From: Gardnerella vaginalis 1500E
GTDB taxonomy: Bacteria; Actinomycetota; Actinomycetes; Actinomycetales; Bifidobacteriaceae
Direction: 5' to 3'
Length of the DNA: 64,000 nucleotides
Assembly: GCF_000263595.1 (NCBI RefSeq)
Contig: NZ_ADES01000001.1
Location: forward strand, 124,001 to 188,000
The position numbers and the translations under genes are program-made. Below the pieces are notes generated by a model. The model was not told where the DNA came from, searched no databases, and saw nothing but the letters and a program-made list of their open reading frames with translations. Shown piece after piece: positions 9,053 through 16,920 of the stretch (position 1 is its first letter; each line of letters opens with the position of its first letter).

Positions 9053-10366
9053 TTATTCTGCAATTGCGCGAATAATTACGTGATTTTTATTGCTGTCAGT
9101 TGTTGCAATAAGCCTAATATTTCCGCCGTCTTGAATTTTAAGGCGCTTTTTCAAAGTTTCTGCAGACATTGGGAAGTTTCTAGTAACAATATTCGCATGT
9201 GTAATATCTGCAAGCGATTTCTTTATTTCCTTCTTATTCAAGCTGCAAATATTCTCAATTTTCCATATTTTCCCCGGAAAATTAGCATAATATTTTTCTG
9301 CAACACCAATATGACTATTTGGTTCTATTTGTTTAATGTCATATTTTTCTTCTAAAAACTTTAAACACCCCGCTTTCATAATTGCAGCATTTGGCTCATA
9401 AACGTACCGAGCCCATTCTTGCCATTTTTGTAGGTTTAAAGTTTTGTTTTCCTTATTTCTACCGTCTAATTCAGAAAGTATTGAAACCTGATTTTTTGAA
9501 GTATCGTAAACGGCTTCTATAACAGTTAACTGATTGTCGTTTACGCAATATATTGGTAGTTTTGTGTTTTGAGATTTGTTGAGTACTATTAGTAGCTCTT
9601 TGCATTCATTATGATGAGCAACAATGTGCACTTGCGCAACATTACCGCCAAAATCGTTTACCGCTTTATGCCAGTCAAGCATTGGAGAAAGTTTAATAAT
9701 AACAATTTGTGCTTTTTTAAGAAGTTGGTCTTTAATAGATAGCACGTTTGGCGTGCAGTCTTCAATAGCGTAAGTTCTAGAACCTTGATTATTCCTACGC
9801 GCAGGGTCAATGTATATCATTGTTGCGCTAGAAATCTGATTAAGTGCCTCAAGACTATTATTGTTGTAACACGTAACTTTAGAAAGACCGAGAGCTCGCA
9901 TATTGTGTTGTGAAATAGCGGAAAGATCACTTTGCTGCTCAATGCATATTGCAGAGTCAAAAACCTCAGCCATTATTGCGCAATCAACACCAAATCCACC
10001 TGTAAGATCAACAAGAGTGTGCGAAGTGTTTTCTTCATTCATCTCACTAAGTAATTTTTGTGCAATATTAGCCTTATATTGCGCTGTGGCTTGCGAAGAG
10101 CATTGTTCCATAGATATATGTGCCGGATATATAATCTCTTCGCAGGATGCCCATTTTGGAAGTTTTTGTTGTGCTATTTGTTTGCCTGCGATTTGATTTA
10201 CTGCAAAAGGAACATCAATTCCCGCATTACGTGGTGCTTTAAGAGCTGCATTATTTGGATTTGATTTCGCATTTTCTTTAATAAACGCAAGTGTTTGAGC
10301 CGTTGCGCAAGGAATTTCATAAGGTGCATGTAACTCAGAAAGCATAATCTTATTCTTACTTAACAT
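9053..10366 (-). CDS. THUMP-like class I SAM-dependent methyltransferase
   Basis: A 437-residue protein. The Rossmann-fold SAM-binding motif is LVDLTGGFGVDCAIMAE, the acidic strand end is CIEQQ, and the catalytic-type motif is YIDPARR, followed by KLSPMLDW. The C-terminal part resembles the THUMP-like or ferredoxin-like appendage of PG_1098-type proteins best known from Bacteroidetes and also present in bifidobacteria. The substrate is unknown; the DPAR-type motif suggests RNA or another nucleophile but does not settle it. No good ribosome-binding site is seen, and an ATG 21 bases further in could also be the start. It interrupts the crgA-rhomboid neighbourhood that I expect in relatives. Confidence 0.75.
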   Translation of the reverse strand: MLSKNKIMLSELHAPYEIPCATAQTLAFIKENAKSNPNNAALKAPRNAGIDVPFAVNQIAGKQIAQQKLPKWASCEEIIYPAHISMEQCSSQATAQYKANIAQKLLSEMNEENTSHTLVDLTGGFGVDCAIMAEVFDSAICIEQQSDLSAISQHNMRALGLSKVTCYNNNSLEALNQISSATMIYIDPARRNNQGSRTYAIEDCTPNVLSIKDQLLKKAQIVIIKLSPMLDWHKAVNDFGGNVAQVHIVAHHNECKELLIVLNKSQNTKLPIYCVNDNQLTVIEAVYDTSKNQVSILSELDGRNKENKTLNLQKWQEWARYVYEPNAAIMKAGCLKFLEEKYDIKQIEPNSHIGVAEKYYANFPGKIWKIENICSLNKKEIKKSLADITHANIVTRNFPMSAETLKKRLKIQDGGNIRLIATTDSNKNHVIIRAIAE

Positions 10367-10499
10367 ATGGATGTGCTTGCACGCTAAAAGGTTGAACAGC
10401 CTTTTAATTGGAATAAACTGCCAGAAAAACAGTAGAGTAGATTGTTTTTCTAATTACGTTTCTGCGCTTTTCGAAAGTTAATTAACATAGAGTCGTAAT

Positions 10500-10641
10500 T
10501 GTGGATAACTTTTATACACTTTTGCACAAGCGCAAAAATGGCGAGTTATTAGCATTTGTGAATAATTATGTGGATAACTTGAGTAGTTGTTAGCATCTTA
10601 TGCCCAACTTATACCCAAGTTATCCACAGTTCTGTGCACAA
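10500..10641. other. DnaA-box cluster (candidate replication origin or DnaA-binding region)
   Basis: The 304-base gap between two genes on the - strand holds four exact TTATNCACA boxes: 10500-10508 (-), 10557-10565 (-), 10569-10577 (-) and 10620-10628 (+). It also holds at least five one-mismatch boxes: 10512-10520, 10520-10528, 10598-10606, 10609-10617 and 10633-10641. The region just to the left (10440-10499) is AT-rich and could act as an unwinding element. DnaA-box density of this kind is typical of oriC. dnaA and dnaN are not in the window, so whether this is the main origin, part of it, or a DnaA-titrating site cannot be decided here. Confidence 0.65.
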
Positions 10642-10670
10642 TGGTGGAAAACTACATGCGTGTAATTTAA

Positions 10671-11381
10671 CTAAGCTAATCCTTGTAAGCAGAATACTGC
10701 GCACGCAACAAGAATAATAAAAATAGAAATAAAATACGTTAAGAAACGCGTATTAAACGAAGCTTTTCTAAGCAGAGGATTTTGTACTCCTAGCAATGCT
10801 GCAAGTGCTGTGCCAATAATTAAACCTCCAACATGCGCCTGCCAAGCTATATTTGGAATAATAATTGGCATAGCGAGAGTAATCGCAATCCAAATAATTG
10901 TTCCTCGCATGTTTTCACCAAGTCGCCACTGAGCTACTAAAAGTGCGCCAATAAGACCCATAATTGCGCCTGAAGCACCATAAGAGGCGGACTGCCAATT
11001 ATTAATTATTCTGCACCAAATAATATCTGCAATGCATCCTCCAAGACCCGATATTAAATAAAGTCCAAAGAATTTCCATCTGCCAAAATAACGCTCAAGT
11101 TCTGCGCCTAGTGACCAAAGGCACAGCATGTTGAAGAAAATATGTGTTAAATTTGGTGCGTGAACAAACATTGATGTGAACCAAGTCCATGGGGTATTCA
11201 ACGCAGTAACAGGCACGAAGGCAGTATATTCTATAAAAGTAATGTAGGTTTCTTTAGTTACGAAGTATAAAAATATTTCTATTAGCCAAGTAGCAATGCA
11301 AGCGTATATGAGAATTGCAGTAACAGTATTGCTGCGAAAACGTAGTCTATTCCATAAATTTTTTATATCAAAATTATGCAT
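10671..11381 (-). CDS. Rhomboid family intramembrane serine protease
   Basis: A 236-residue polytopic membrane protein with about six helices. The catalytic dyad is clear: Ser138 in YGASGAIMG and His183 in WQAHVGG. The rhomboid HxxxN-type segment THIFFNM and the L1-loop-like WTWFTSMFVHA are also present. Rhomboids cleave transmembrane segments of other membrane proteins; the substrate is unknown. Actinobacterial rhomboids often occur near crgA and the pknB cluster. It is transcribed away from the small membrane protein gene at 11542. Confidence 0.92.
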   Translation of the reverse strand: MHNFDIKNLWNRLRFRSNTVTAILIYACIATWLIEIFLYFVTKETYITFIEYTAFVPVTALNTPWTWFTSMFVHAPNLTHIFFNMLCLWSLGAELERYFGRWKFFGLYLISGLGGCIADIIWCRIINNWQSASYGASGAIMGLIGALLVAQWRLGENMRGTIIWIAITLAMPIIIPNIAWQAHVGGLIIGTALAALLGVQNPLLRKASFNTRFLTYFISIFIILVACAVFCLQGLA

Positions 11382-11541
11382 ATCTTTATGATATAGGCTT
11401 TACTTCACAAATTTAATCAATAAGATTGTGTAAAAAGATGCAACTCTGAAGAAAAGCAACTATGATAGTGAGTAAGCGACAAAACGCTATGTAAATCGTT
11501 GACTTGGACGAGCAGGTCAGCTTAACCCGAAAGGAGCCATC

Positions 11542-11751
11542 ATGGAGAACAGATCCTCTGGCGGTTGGAAGTTCTTTGCACTGCTCTTCGGAGCACTGCT
11601 CGCAGGAATTGCTGCATTGTATGTTTATAAGCAGCACAATCCTGATTATGACCCTTGGGAGGAGCCGTGGGAGAACAGCTCTTCACCAATTGACTTGGGG
11701 CTAGAAAAAGAAGAGACAGAAGGTAAAGACGCTCCTGCTGTTGAAGAATAA
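11542..11751 (+). CDS. Small single-pass membrane protein, function unknown
   Basis: A 69-residue protein with one transmembrane helix (WKFFALLFGALLAGIAALYVY) and an acidic tail rich in Glu and Pro. The strong ribosome-binding site AAAGGAG (11530-11536) at proper spacing, and a terminator just downstream, support a real gene. I recognise similar short hypothetical proteins only as conserved in bifidobacteria; no function can be given. The charge pattern puts the acidic C-terminus probably outside or free in the cytoplasm, which cannot be decided. Confidence 0.75.
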   Translation: MENRSSGGWKFFALLFGALLAGIAALYVYKQHNPDYDPWEEPWENSSSPIDLGLEKEETEGKDAPAVEE

Positions 11752-11782
11752 AACAGCAGTATTGCGTTAAAATACTTCAAAT

Positions 11783-11820
11783 AAAGGCGACTGTGTGTAT
11801 GTGCAGCCGCCTTTTTATTT
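11783..11820 (+). terminator. Terminator after the small membrane protein gene
   Basis: A 7-bp stem (AAAGGCG, then CGCCTTT) is followed by a T-rich run. The interior can extend the stem with weaker pairs. Confidence 0.75.
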
Positions 11821-11871
11821 ATTTGCTTACTTATGATTAATCTCGATTTAATTAATTACTAGAAAGAAAAA

Positions 11872-11903
11872 GCGGAAGCTGATTAACAGCCTCCGCCTTT
11901 TTA
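11872..11903. terminator. Terminator of glgP (bidirectional)
   Basis: A 10-bp inverted repeat with one mismatch (GCGGAAGCTG, then CAGCCTCCGC) has a 5-base loop. T runs flank it on both strands (AAAAA before, CTTTTT after). It lies 32 bases downstream of the glgP stop. Confidence 0.8.
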
Positions 11904-11934
11904 TTATTAAGCGATTAAGACGCTATTTTTATGC

Positions 11935-14418
11935 TCACTCGGCAACTGGAAGAGCACCAGTGTGCCAAATGCGATCGAGGTAATCTTCGATAGAGCGGTC
12001 AGAGGAGAAGTAACCAGAGTTGGCTACGTTCAAAACTGCCATGCGAGCCCACTTCATTGGATCGCGGTAAGTTTCCTCAATCTGAGCCTGAATATCCATG
12101 TAAGAGCTGAAGTCAGCCATTGCCATGAAGTAATCGTGGGTAAGCCAATCGTTGACGAGTGGCTCATACACGCTCTTGTCACCGTTGGAGAAGGTGCCGT
12201 CAGCAACCATATCCACAGCAGCCTTCAAGCGAGGATCAGACTCGTAGTACTTACGGGATCCGCCGTGATCGTAGCCTTCAGCGTAGAGCTTATCAACTTC
12301 GTCAACGGTCATGCCGAAGAGGAAGAAGTTCTCAGCGCCAACGCGCTCGCGAATCTCAACGTTTGCGCCATCGAGAGTACCAACAGTCAAAGCACCGTTC
12401 AAAGCGAACTTCATGTTACCAGTGCCGGAAGCTTCCTTACCGGCCTGAGAAATCTGCTCATCCAAATCGGTGGCAGGAATCAAGTTCATTGCCAACTCGA
12501 TGTTGTAGTTTGGTGGGAAGAACACGGCGAGCTTGCCCTTGCATGCAGGATCGTTGTTCACCACGCGAGCAACATTGTTAATGAGCTGAATGGTGAGCTT
12601 TGCCATAGCGTAGCCTGGAGCGGACTTAGCGCCGAAGAACACGGTGCGTGGAAGCATCTTGTCAACATCGATTGTGCCATTCTTGATTCCAGCGTATGTG
12701 GAGATAACCTGGAGGATCTTCATGGACTGGCGCTTGTACTCGTGCAAACGCTTAACAATGGTGTTGAACATTGTGTCTGGGTTGATTTCAAAGCCATACT
12801 TCTGCTTTGCGAAATCAACGAAGGCAAGCTTGTTCTGCTTCTTAACTTCAGCAAACTTCTTAACGAATGCCTTGTCGTCAGCCAATGGCTTCAAACCTTC
12901 AAGAAGCTCCAAATCACCCTGCCATGCGTCAGTGCCCAAGCCTTCAGTAATAAGAGCAGACATACGTGGGTTGCTCAAGCGCACGAAGCGACGAGGAGTT
13001 ACGCCGTTAGTAACGTTCTTGAACTTATCTGGGTAAACGCTGGAGAAGTCCTTCAAAGTGACATCCTTCAACAACTCAGAGTGAAGCTCAGCAACACCGT
13101 TAACGTAAGAGCCGCCGTAGGTAGCCAAGTAAGCCATGCGAACTACAGCACCTTCGCCATTTTCGTCAGCGTCGGTAGCGATACGCATGCGCTCAACCTG
13201 ATCCTCAGCAACGCCCTTACCGCGGAGCTCGTTGCGGAACTGCTCGCTAATGCCCTGGATAATCTCAAGGTGGCGTGGCAGAAGTTCGCCAATAAGCTTG
13301 GCTGGCCAAACTTCCAAAGCTTCTGGAAGCAAAGTGTGGCAAGTGTAGTTGAATGTCTTGGTAGTAATACCCCAAGCGGTGTTCCAGTCGTAGCCGTACT
13401 CGTCCATAAGAACTCGCATAAGCTCTGGAATGCCGATAACTGGGTGAGTATCGTTCAACTGGAAGTTAATCTTGCTTGGGAAGGTGGTGAGATCCGGCTT
13501 ATCCTGACCTGGATAGAACACGCGGATAGCATCATGAATAGAAGCAGCTACGAAGAAGTACTGCTGCTCAAGACGCAAAGCCTTGCCTTCTGGAGTGGAA
13601 TCTTCTGGATAAAGAATCTTAGAAATGTTTTCTGCTGCAACCTGTGGCTTTACAGCGTCCAAGTATTCTGACTTGTTGAAGGTGAGCAAATCAAACTCGT
13701 CGTAAGACTTAGCAGTCCACAAGCGAAGAGTGTTTACGCGACCAGAATTATAACCTGGAACCATGTAATCAACTGGTACTGCACGAACAGACCAAGCTGG
13801 CTTCCATACGCGCTTGCCATCTTCTTCTACAACTTCACCACCGAAGTTGACGCGCTGGTCACGACCATAGTCAATGTGACCCCATGGCTCTTCATTGCTA
13901 AGCCAGTAATCAGGTGTTTCAACCTGCTTACCTTCTTCATCAAAGCGCTGCTTGAAGATGCCGTAACGATACTGGATGCCGTAGCCGAATGCTGGAACGC
14001 CAATAGAGGCGAGCGAATCAATAAAGCAGGCTGCGAGACGACCCAAACCGCCGTTACCTAAACCTGGCTCATACTCAGCGTCGATAACAGCCTTTGGATC
14101 GAAGCCAAGCTTAGTAACAGCCTTATTGAATTGGTCAGTAAGACCAGCGTTCAACAAAGCATTCTCAAGCTGCTTGCCCATCAAGAACTCTGCGCTCAAA
14201 TAGCCCACAGCCTTAGTGTTGCCGTTAACCATGTCATGCTGGGTCTGCATCCAAGAGTCCATCAAGTGACGACGAACTGCGGTAGCAGCGGCAACATACA
14301 CATCTGCCGTAGTGGCCTGCTCTGGCGTTACACCCTGGGTGTACTTGAGGTGCTCTTGAAGTTCTTTGGCAAATGCCGTCGCAGTAGTTTTGGCTTTCGG
14401 CGCGACGTGTTTAGTCAT
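11935..14418 (-). CDS. glgP: Glycogen/starch/maltodextrin phosphorylase
   Basis: An 827-residue GT35 enzyme that releases glucose 1-phosphate from alpha-1,4-glucans using pyridoxal phosphate. The N-terminal VGYLSAEFLMG and LGNGGLGRLAACF motifs are present, as is the PLP-region motif EASGTGNMKFALNGA followed by VGTLDGANVEI. Its length matches the family. The coding DNA is more GC-rich and uses a narrower codon set than its neighbours, as expected for a highly expressed gene. AAGGAG sits just before the ATG. A 13-bp tandem repeat lies in its upstream region at 14503-14528. It is monocistronic, with its own terminator. Confidence 0.96.
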   Translation of the reverse strand: MTKHVAPKAKTTATAFAKELQEHLKYTQGVTPEQATTADVYVAAATAVRRHLMDSWMQTQHDMVNGNTKAVGYLSAEFLMGKQLENALLNAGLTDQFNKAVTKLGFDPKAVIDAEYEPGLGNGGLGRLAACFIDSLASIGVPAFGYGIQYRYGIFKQRFDEEGKQVETPDYWLSNEEPWGHIDYGRDQRVNFGGEVVEEDGKRVWKPAWSVRAVPVDYMVPGYNSGRVNTLRLWTAKSYDEFDLLTFNKSEYLDAVKPQVAAENISKILYPEDSTPEGKALRLEQQYFFVAASIHDAIRVFYPGQDKPDLTTFPSKINFQLNDTHPVIGIPELMRVLMDEYGYDWNTAWGITTKTFNYTCHTLLPEALEVWPAKLIGELLPRHLEIIQGISEQFRNELRGKGVAEDQVERMRIATDADENGEGAVVRMAYLATYGGSYVNGVAELHSELLKDVTLKDFSSVYPDKFKNVTNGVTPRRFVRLSNPRMSALITEGLGTDAWQGDLELLEGLKPLADDKAFVKKFAEVKKQNKLAFVDFAKQKYGFEINPDTMFNTIVKRLHEYKRQSMKILQVISTYAGIKNGTIDVDKMLPRTVFFGAKSAPGYAMAKLTIQLINNVARVVNNDPACKGKLAVFFPPNYNIELAMNLIPATDLDEQISQAGKEASGTGNMKFALNGALTVGTLDGANVEIRERVGAENFFLFGMTVDEVDKLYAEGYDHGGSRKYYESDPRLKAAVDMVADGTFSNGDKSVYEPLVNDWLTHDYFMAMADFSSYMDIQAQIEETYRDPMKWARMAVLNVANSGYFSSDRSIEDYLDRIWHTGALPVAE

Positions 14419-14502
14419 ATTTGACTCCTTGTGCCGTTTGTTATATTTACTAAAAAGTGTGCAGCCTGAAACTTTATGTTTAGGCAGTTAAACCGATACC
14501 AC

Positions 14503-14528
14503 GTTGTAGATAACTGTTGTAGATAACT
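14503..14528. repeat. Two perfect tandem copies of a 13-bp sequence upstream of glgP
   Basis: GTTGTAGATAACT occurs twice in direct succession in the 204-base gap between the divergent glgP and SCP-like genes. AACCGATACC lies just before it at 14491-14500. Tandem sites of this size in a divergent promoter region may bind a regulator; the regulator is unknown. Confidence 0.7.
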
Positions 14529-14622
14529 ACAAAAGGTACGTTAATGCACACGATGTTCCTGATAGTACCACAACCTAACCCCTTCAAATATTAATATATA
14601 ACTTCTTAATACAAATGTATTT

Positions 14623-15084
14623 ATGAAAGTATGTTGTTTAGAAGATAATAAAAATATGGTAGTAATACTTGAGCGAGATATAAAAAGAGGACAATGTGCT
14701 TGGAAAGCATGGTGTGAGTCTGCTAATAAAGCGTTTAATAATGGCGAAGAAGCTATTCAAATAACTAGCGATATTTTAAATATTTCTCCAATTGACGAAG
14801 CTTTAGCAGTTAGATATTCTTTATATCTTCTTGAAAACAAAGTTCCTGGGTGTGCAGTAGAGGTAAGAGTTGCGCCTTTTGGTGCAGTAAAAATTTTGGA
14901 AGGACCAGCTTCTGATCCGCATAATCTTACTCCGCCGGATGTTATTGAGCTTGATCCACAGGTTTGGTTAAGAATTTCTTGTGGTATTACAAGTTGGCAG
15001 CAAGAAAAACAGTGCGGTCACATAAGTGCAATCGGTGAGCGTGATGATTTAAGCGATATTTTGCCACTTGACATAAATTTATGA
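14623..15084 (+). CDS. Bacterial sterol-carrier-protein-like (SCP_3 type) protein
   Basis: A 153-residue soluble protein. The segment IDEALAVRYSLYLL, then GCAVEVRVAPFGAVKILEG and later LDPQVWLRISCG, matches the short bacterial SCP orthologues found across Actinobacteria, where the C-terminal part forms a lipid-binding fold. The ligand is unknown. The ATG at 14623 lacks a clear ribosome-binding site. The ATG at 14656 could be the true start and would trim 11 residues that include unusual Cys codons. It stands alone between glgP (divergent) and DUF3073 (convergent). Confidence 0.72.
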   Translation: MKVCCLEDNKNMVVILERDIKRGQCAWKAWCESANKAFNNGEEAIQITSDILNISPIDEALAVRYSLYLLENKVPGCAVEVRVAPFGAVKILEGPASDPHNLTPPDVIELDPQVWLRISCGITSWQQEKQCGHISAIGERDDLSDILPLDINL

Positions 15085-15108
15085 CGCCTATTTATAATGC
15101 TTATTTAC

Positions 15109-15147
15109 AAATATCCTGGGCCTTCATTTTTTAGACCCAGGATATTT
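15109..15147. terminator. Bidirectional terminator between SCP-like and DUF3073 genes
   Basis: A perfect 12-bp inverted repeat (AAATATCCTGGG, then CCCAGGATATTT) has a 15-base loop and A/T-rich flanks. It lies between two convergent genes. Confidence 0.82.
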
Positions 15148-15195
15148 AGATAAAAAATAATTATTAGTAACCTAAATTATTAGTAATTTTAAGAT

Positions 15196-15576
15196 TTATT
15201 TATCGTGCTTATGCATGAAACTCGGCACTGGCATAGGAATGTGATGATGCACAGGAGTATGCGCGCCAGAATTTGTAGAAGAATTTTCATTATTTACAGC
15301 CTTAGCTGCAGCTTCTGCCGCCCACTTTGCATATTCGTCTAAATCGTCATCGTTGGAAGACTCATTAGAATCATCTTCTTGAACAGTTACTTCCTGGTTT
15401 GGAAGATACGAGTTTTCCTCGTAAGTTTCGCTCGACGCAAATGGATCGAAGGATCCTTGTCCGGGTTCGCTGGAGTTAAGCTCCTTAGCAAGCTCGTCAT
15501 AATCCGTATCGGTCGTCAGGTATTTGAGCTTACGGGCAATTTTCTGTTGCTTTGCCTTCTGTCGTCCGCGGCCCAT
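15196..15576 (-). CDS. DUF3073 family protein
   Basis: A 126-residue protein. Its N-terminus MGRGRQKAKQQKIARKLKY is diagnostic of the actinobacterial DUF3073 family; TDTDYDELAKEL follows. The basic N-terminal part could contact nucleic acid. The middle is acidic and Ser/Asn-rich, and the end is His- and Pro-rich. No function is known for the family. AGGGGG before the ATG supports the start. Confidence 0.88.
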   Translation of the reverse strand: MGRGRQKAKQQKIARKLKYLTTDTDYDELAKELNSSEPGQGSFDPFASSETYEENSYLPNQEVTVQEDDSNESSNDDDLDEYAKWAAEAAAKAVNNENSSTNSGAHTPVHHHIPMPVPSFMHKHDK

Positions 15577-15724
15577 CTGACCCCCTCTTAAAAAATTACC
15601 GTAACAATCAGTTCATCACACAAGAGCGTACCACTTAACCGCAACCGAGTATATTGTCTGTGTAAACTTTTACCATGAAAGCCATATTTTAAGCGTAAAA
15701 ATGCGTGTATGTAAGGAGCCAAAA

Positions 15725-16816
15725 ATGCAGGAAGAAGCACAGGTAACAGCCGCAGGAAATGAGATGAGTGCAAGCTTTCTTGCAGCGCGTAAACGTTCGG
15801 ATGCAACGCTTGAAAAACTAGAAAGTAATCCTTCTTCATTTACCATGCTTACAGGAGACCGTCCAACAGGACGCCTGCACTTAGGCCACTATTTTGGTTC
15901 TATTCGTGAGCGTGTCGCAATGCAGAAGCGTGGTGTAAAAACCAATATTATTATTGCTGATTATCAGGTAATTACTGACCGTGACACAACCGAGCATATT
16001 GAAGATAATGTTTTGAATTTAGTGCTTGATTATATGGCTGCAGGAATTGATCCTGAAAAAACAATGATATTTACGCACTCTGCTGTGCCTGCAGCAAATC
16101 AGCTTATGTTACCATTCTTGTCTTTAGTTACGGAAGCAGAATTGCACAGAAATCCTACTGTAAAGTCAGAAATGGAATCATCTGGACACGCTTTAACCGG
16201 ATTGCTGCTTACTTACCCAGTGCATCAAGCTTGCGATATTCTGTTCTGCAAAGCTAATGTTGTGCCAATTGGTAAAGATAATTTGCCTCACGTTGAAATC
16301 ACTCGCACAATTGCGCGTCGTTTTAACGAAAGATACGCAAAAAAGAATCCAGTTTTCCCAGAGCCGGCAGCGATTTTGTCTGATGCTCCAGAAATTCCAG
16401 GTTTGGACGGTCGTAAGATGAGCAAATCTTACGGTAATTCAATTATGCTTGGAGCTACTGCCGAAGAAACTGCCAAACTAATTAAGAAGAGCCCAACTGA
16501 TTCCGAAAGAATGATTACTTTTGATCCAGTAGCTCGTCCGCAAGTTTCTGCACTTCTTACTACCGCAGGTTTAGTTACAGGCAGGGATCCTAAAGATATT
16601 GCTGCAGAAATTGGCAACGCTGGTGCTGGCGCGCTGAAAGCTTACGTAATTGAAAACGTAAATAATTTCTTGGCGCCTCATCGTGAGCGTCGTGCAGAAC
16701 TTGCAAAAGACATGGATGTTGTTCGAGATATTTTGCACGACGGCAATAAGCGTGCAAATGCCATTGCGGAAGAAACTCTTTCTCAAGTGCGAGATGCTAT
16801 GGGAATGAAGTACTAA
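15725..16816 (+). CDS. trpS: Tryptophan--tRNA ligase
   Basis: A 363-residue class I aminoacyl-tRNA synthetase that charges tRNA-Trp. The HIGH-equivalent motif is PTGRLHLGHYFG and the KMSKS motif is GRKMSKSYGN. The ATG at 15725 is chosen because AAGGAG (15713-15718) precedes it with ideal spacing; an in-frame ATG 24 bases upstream would overlap that site. An N-terminal extension of about 35 residues precedes the catalytic core. There is no obvious attenuator upstream, in contrast to trpB in this window. Confidence 0.96.
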   Translation: MQEEAQVTAAGNEMSASFLAARKRSDATLEKLESNPSSFTMLTGDRPTGRLHLGHYFGSIRERVAMQKRGVKTNIIIADYQVITDRDTTEHIEDNVLNLVLDYMAAGIDPEKTMIFTHSAVPAANQLMLPFLSLVTEAELHRNPTVKSEMESSGHALTGLLLTYPVHQACDILFCKANVVPIGKDNLPHVEITRTIARRFNERYAKKNPVFPEPAAILSDAPEIPGLDGRKMSKSYGNSIMLGATAEETAKLIKKSPTDSERMITFDPVARPQVSALLTTAGLVTGRDPKDIAAEIGNAGAGALKAYVIENVNNFLAPHRERRAELAKDMDVVRDILHDGNKRANAIAEETLSQVRDAMGMKY

Positions 16817-16818
16817 CG

Positions 16819-16836
16819 AAAATATTTAAATATTTT
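16819..16836. repeat. 18-bp AT palindrome after trpS
   Basis: AAAATATTTAAATATTTT is a perfect palindrome 3 bases after the trpS stop and about 85 bases before the FtsK-like gene. It could be a weak terminator or a regulator site; it lacks GC pairs. Confidence 0.5.
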
Positions 16837-16851
16837 CAATATTTTATATGG

Positions 16852-16878
16852 TTAACAAAGATGAATGCAGAGTAAAAT
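16852..16878 (+). promoter_or_regulatory. Possible promoter of the 16.9-28.1 kb locus
   Basis: TTAACA (16852-16857) and TAAAAT (16873-16878) resemble -35 and -10 elements, but the spacer is 15 bases, shorter than optimal. It lies 43 bases before the first start codon of the locus. Confidence 0.35.
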
Positions 16879-16920
16879 TGTTAAGAGAATAAAAAATAGC
16901 ATACAGAGAGAGTAGAAGAT

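Noticed and set aside
11962-13671. Long open frame (569 codons) on + opposite glgP
   Set aside because: It lies entirely antisense to the well-recognised phosphorylase gene. Its translation has no family features and reflects the restricted codon use of glgP.
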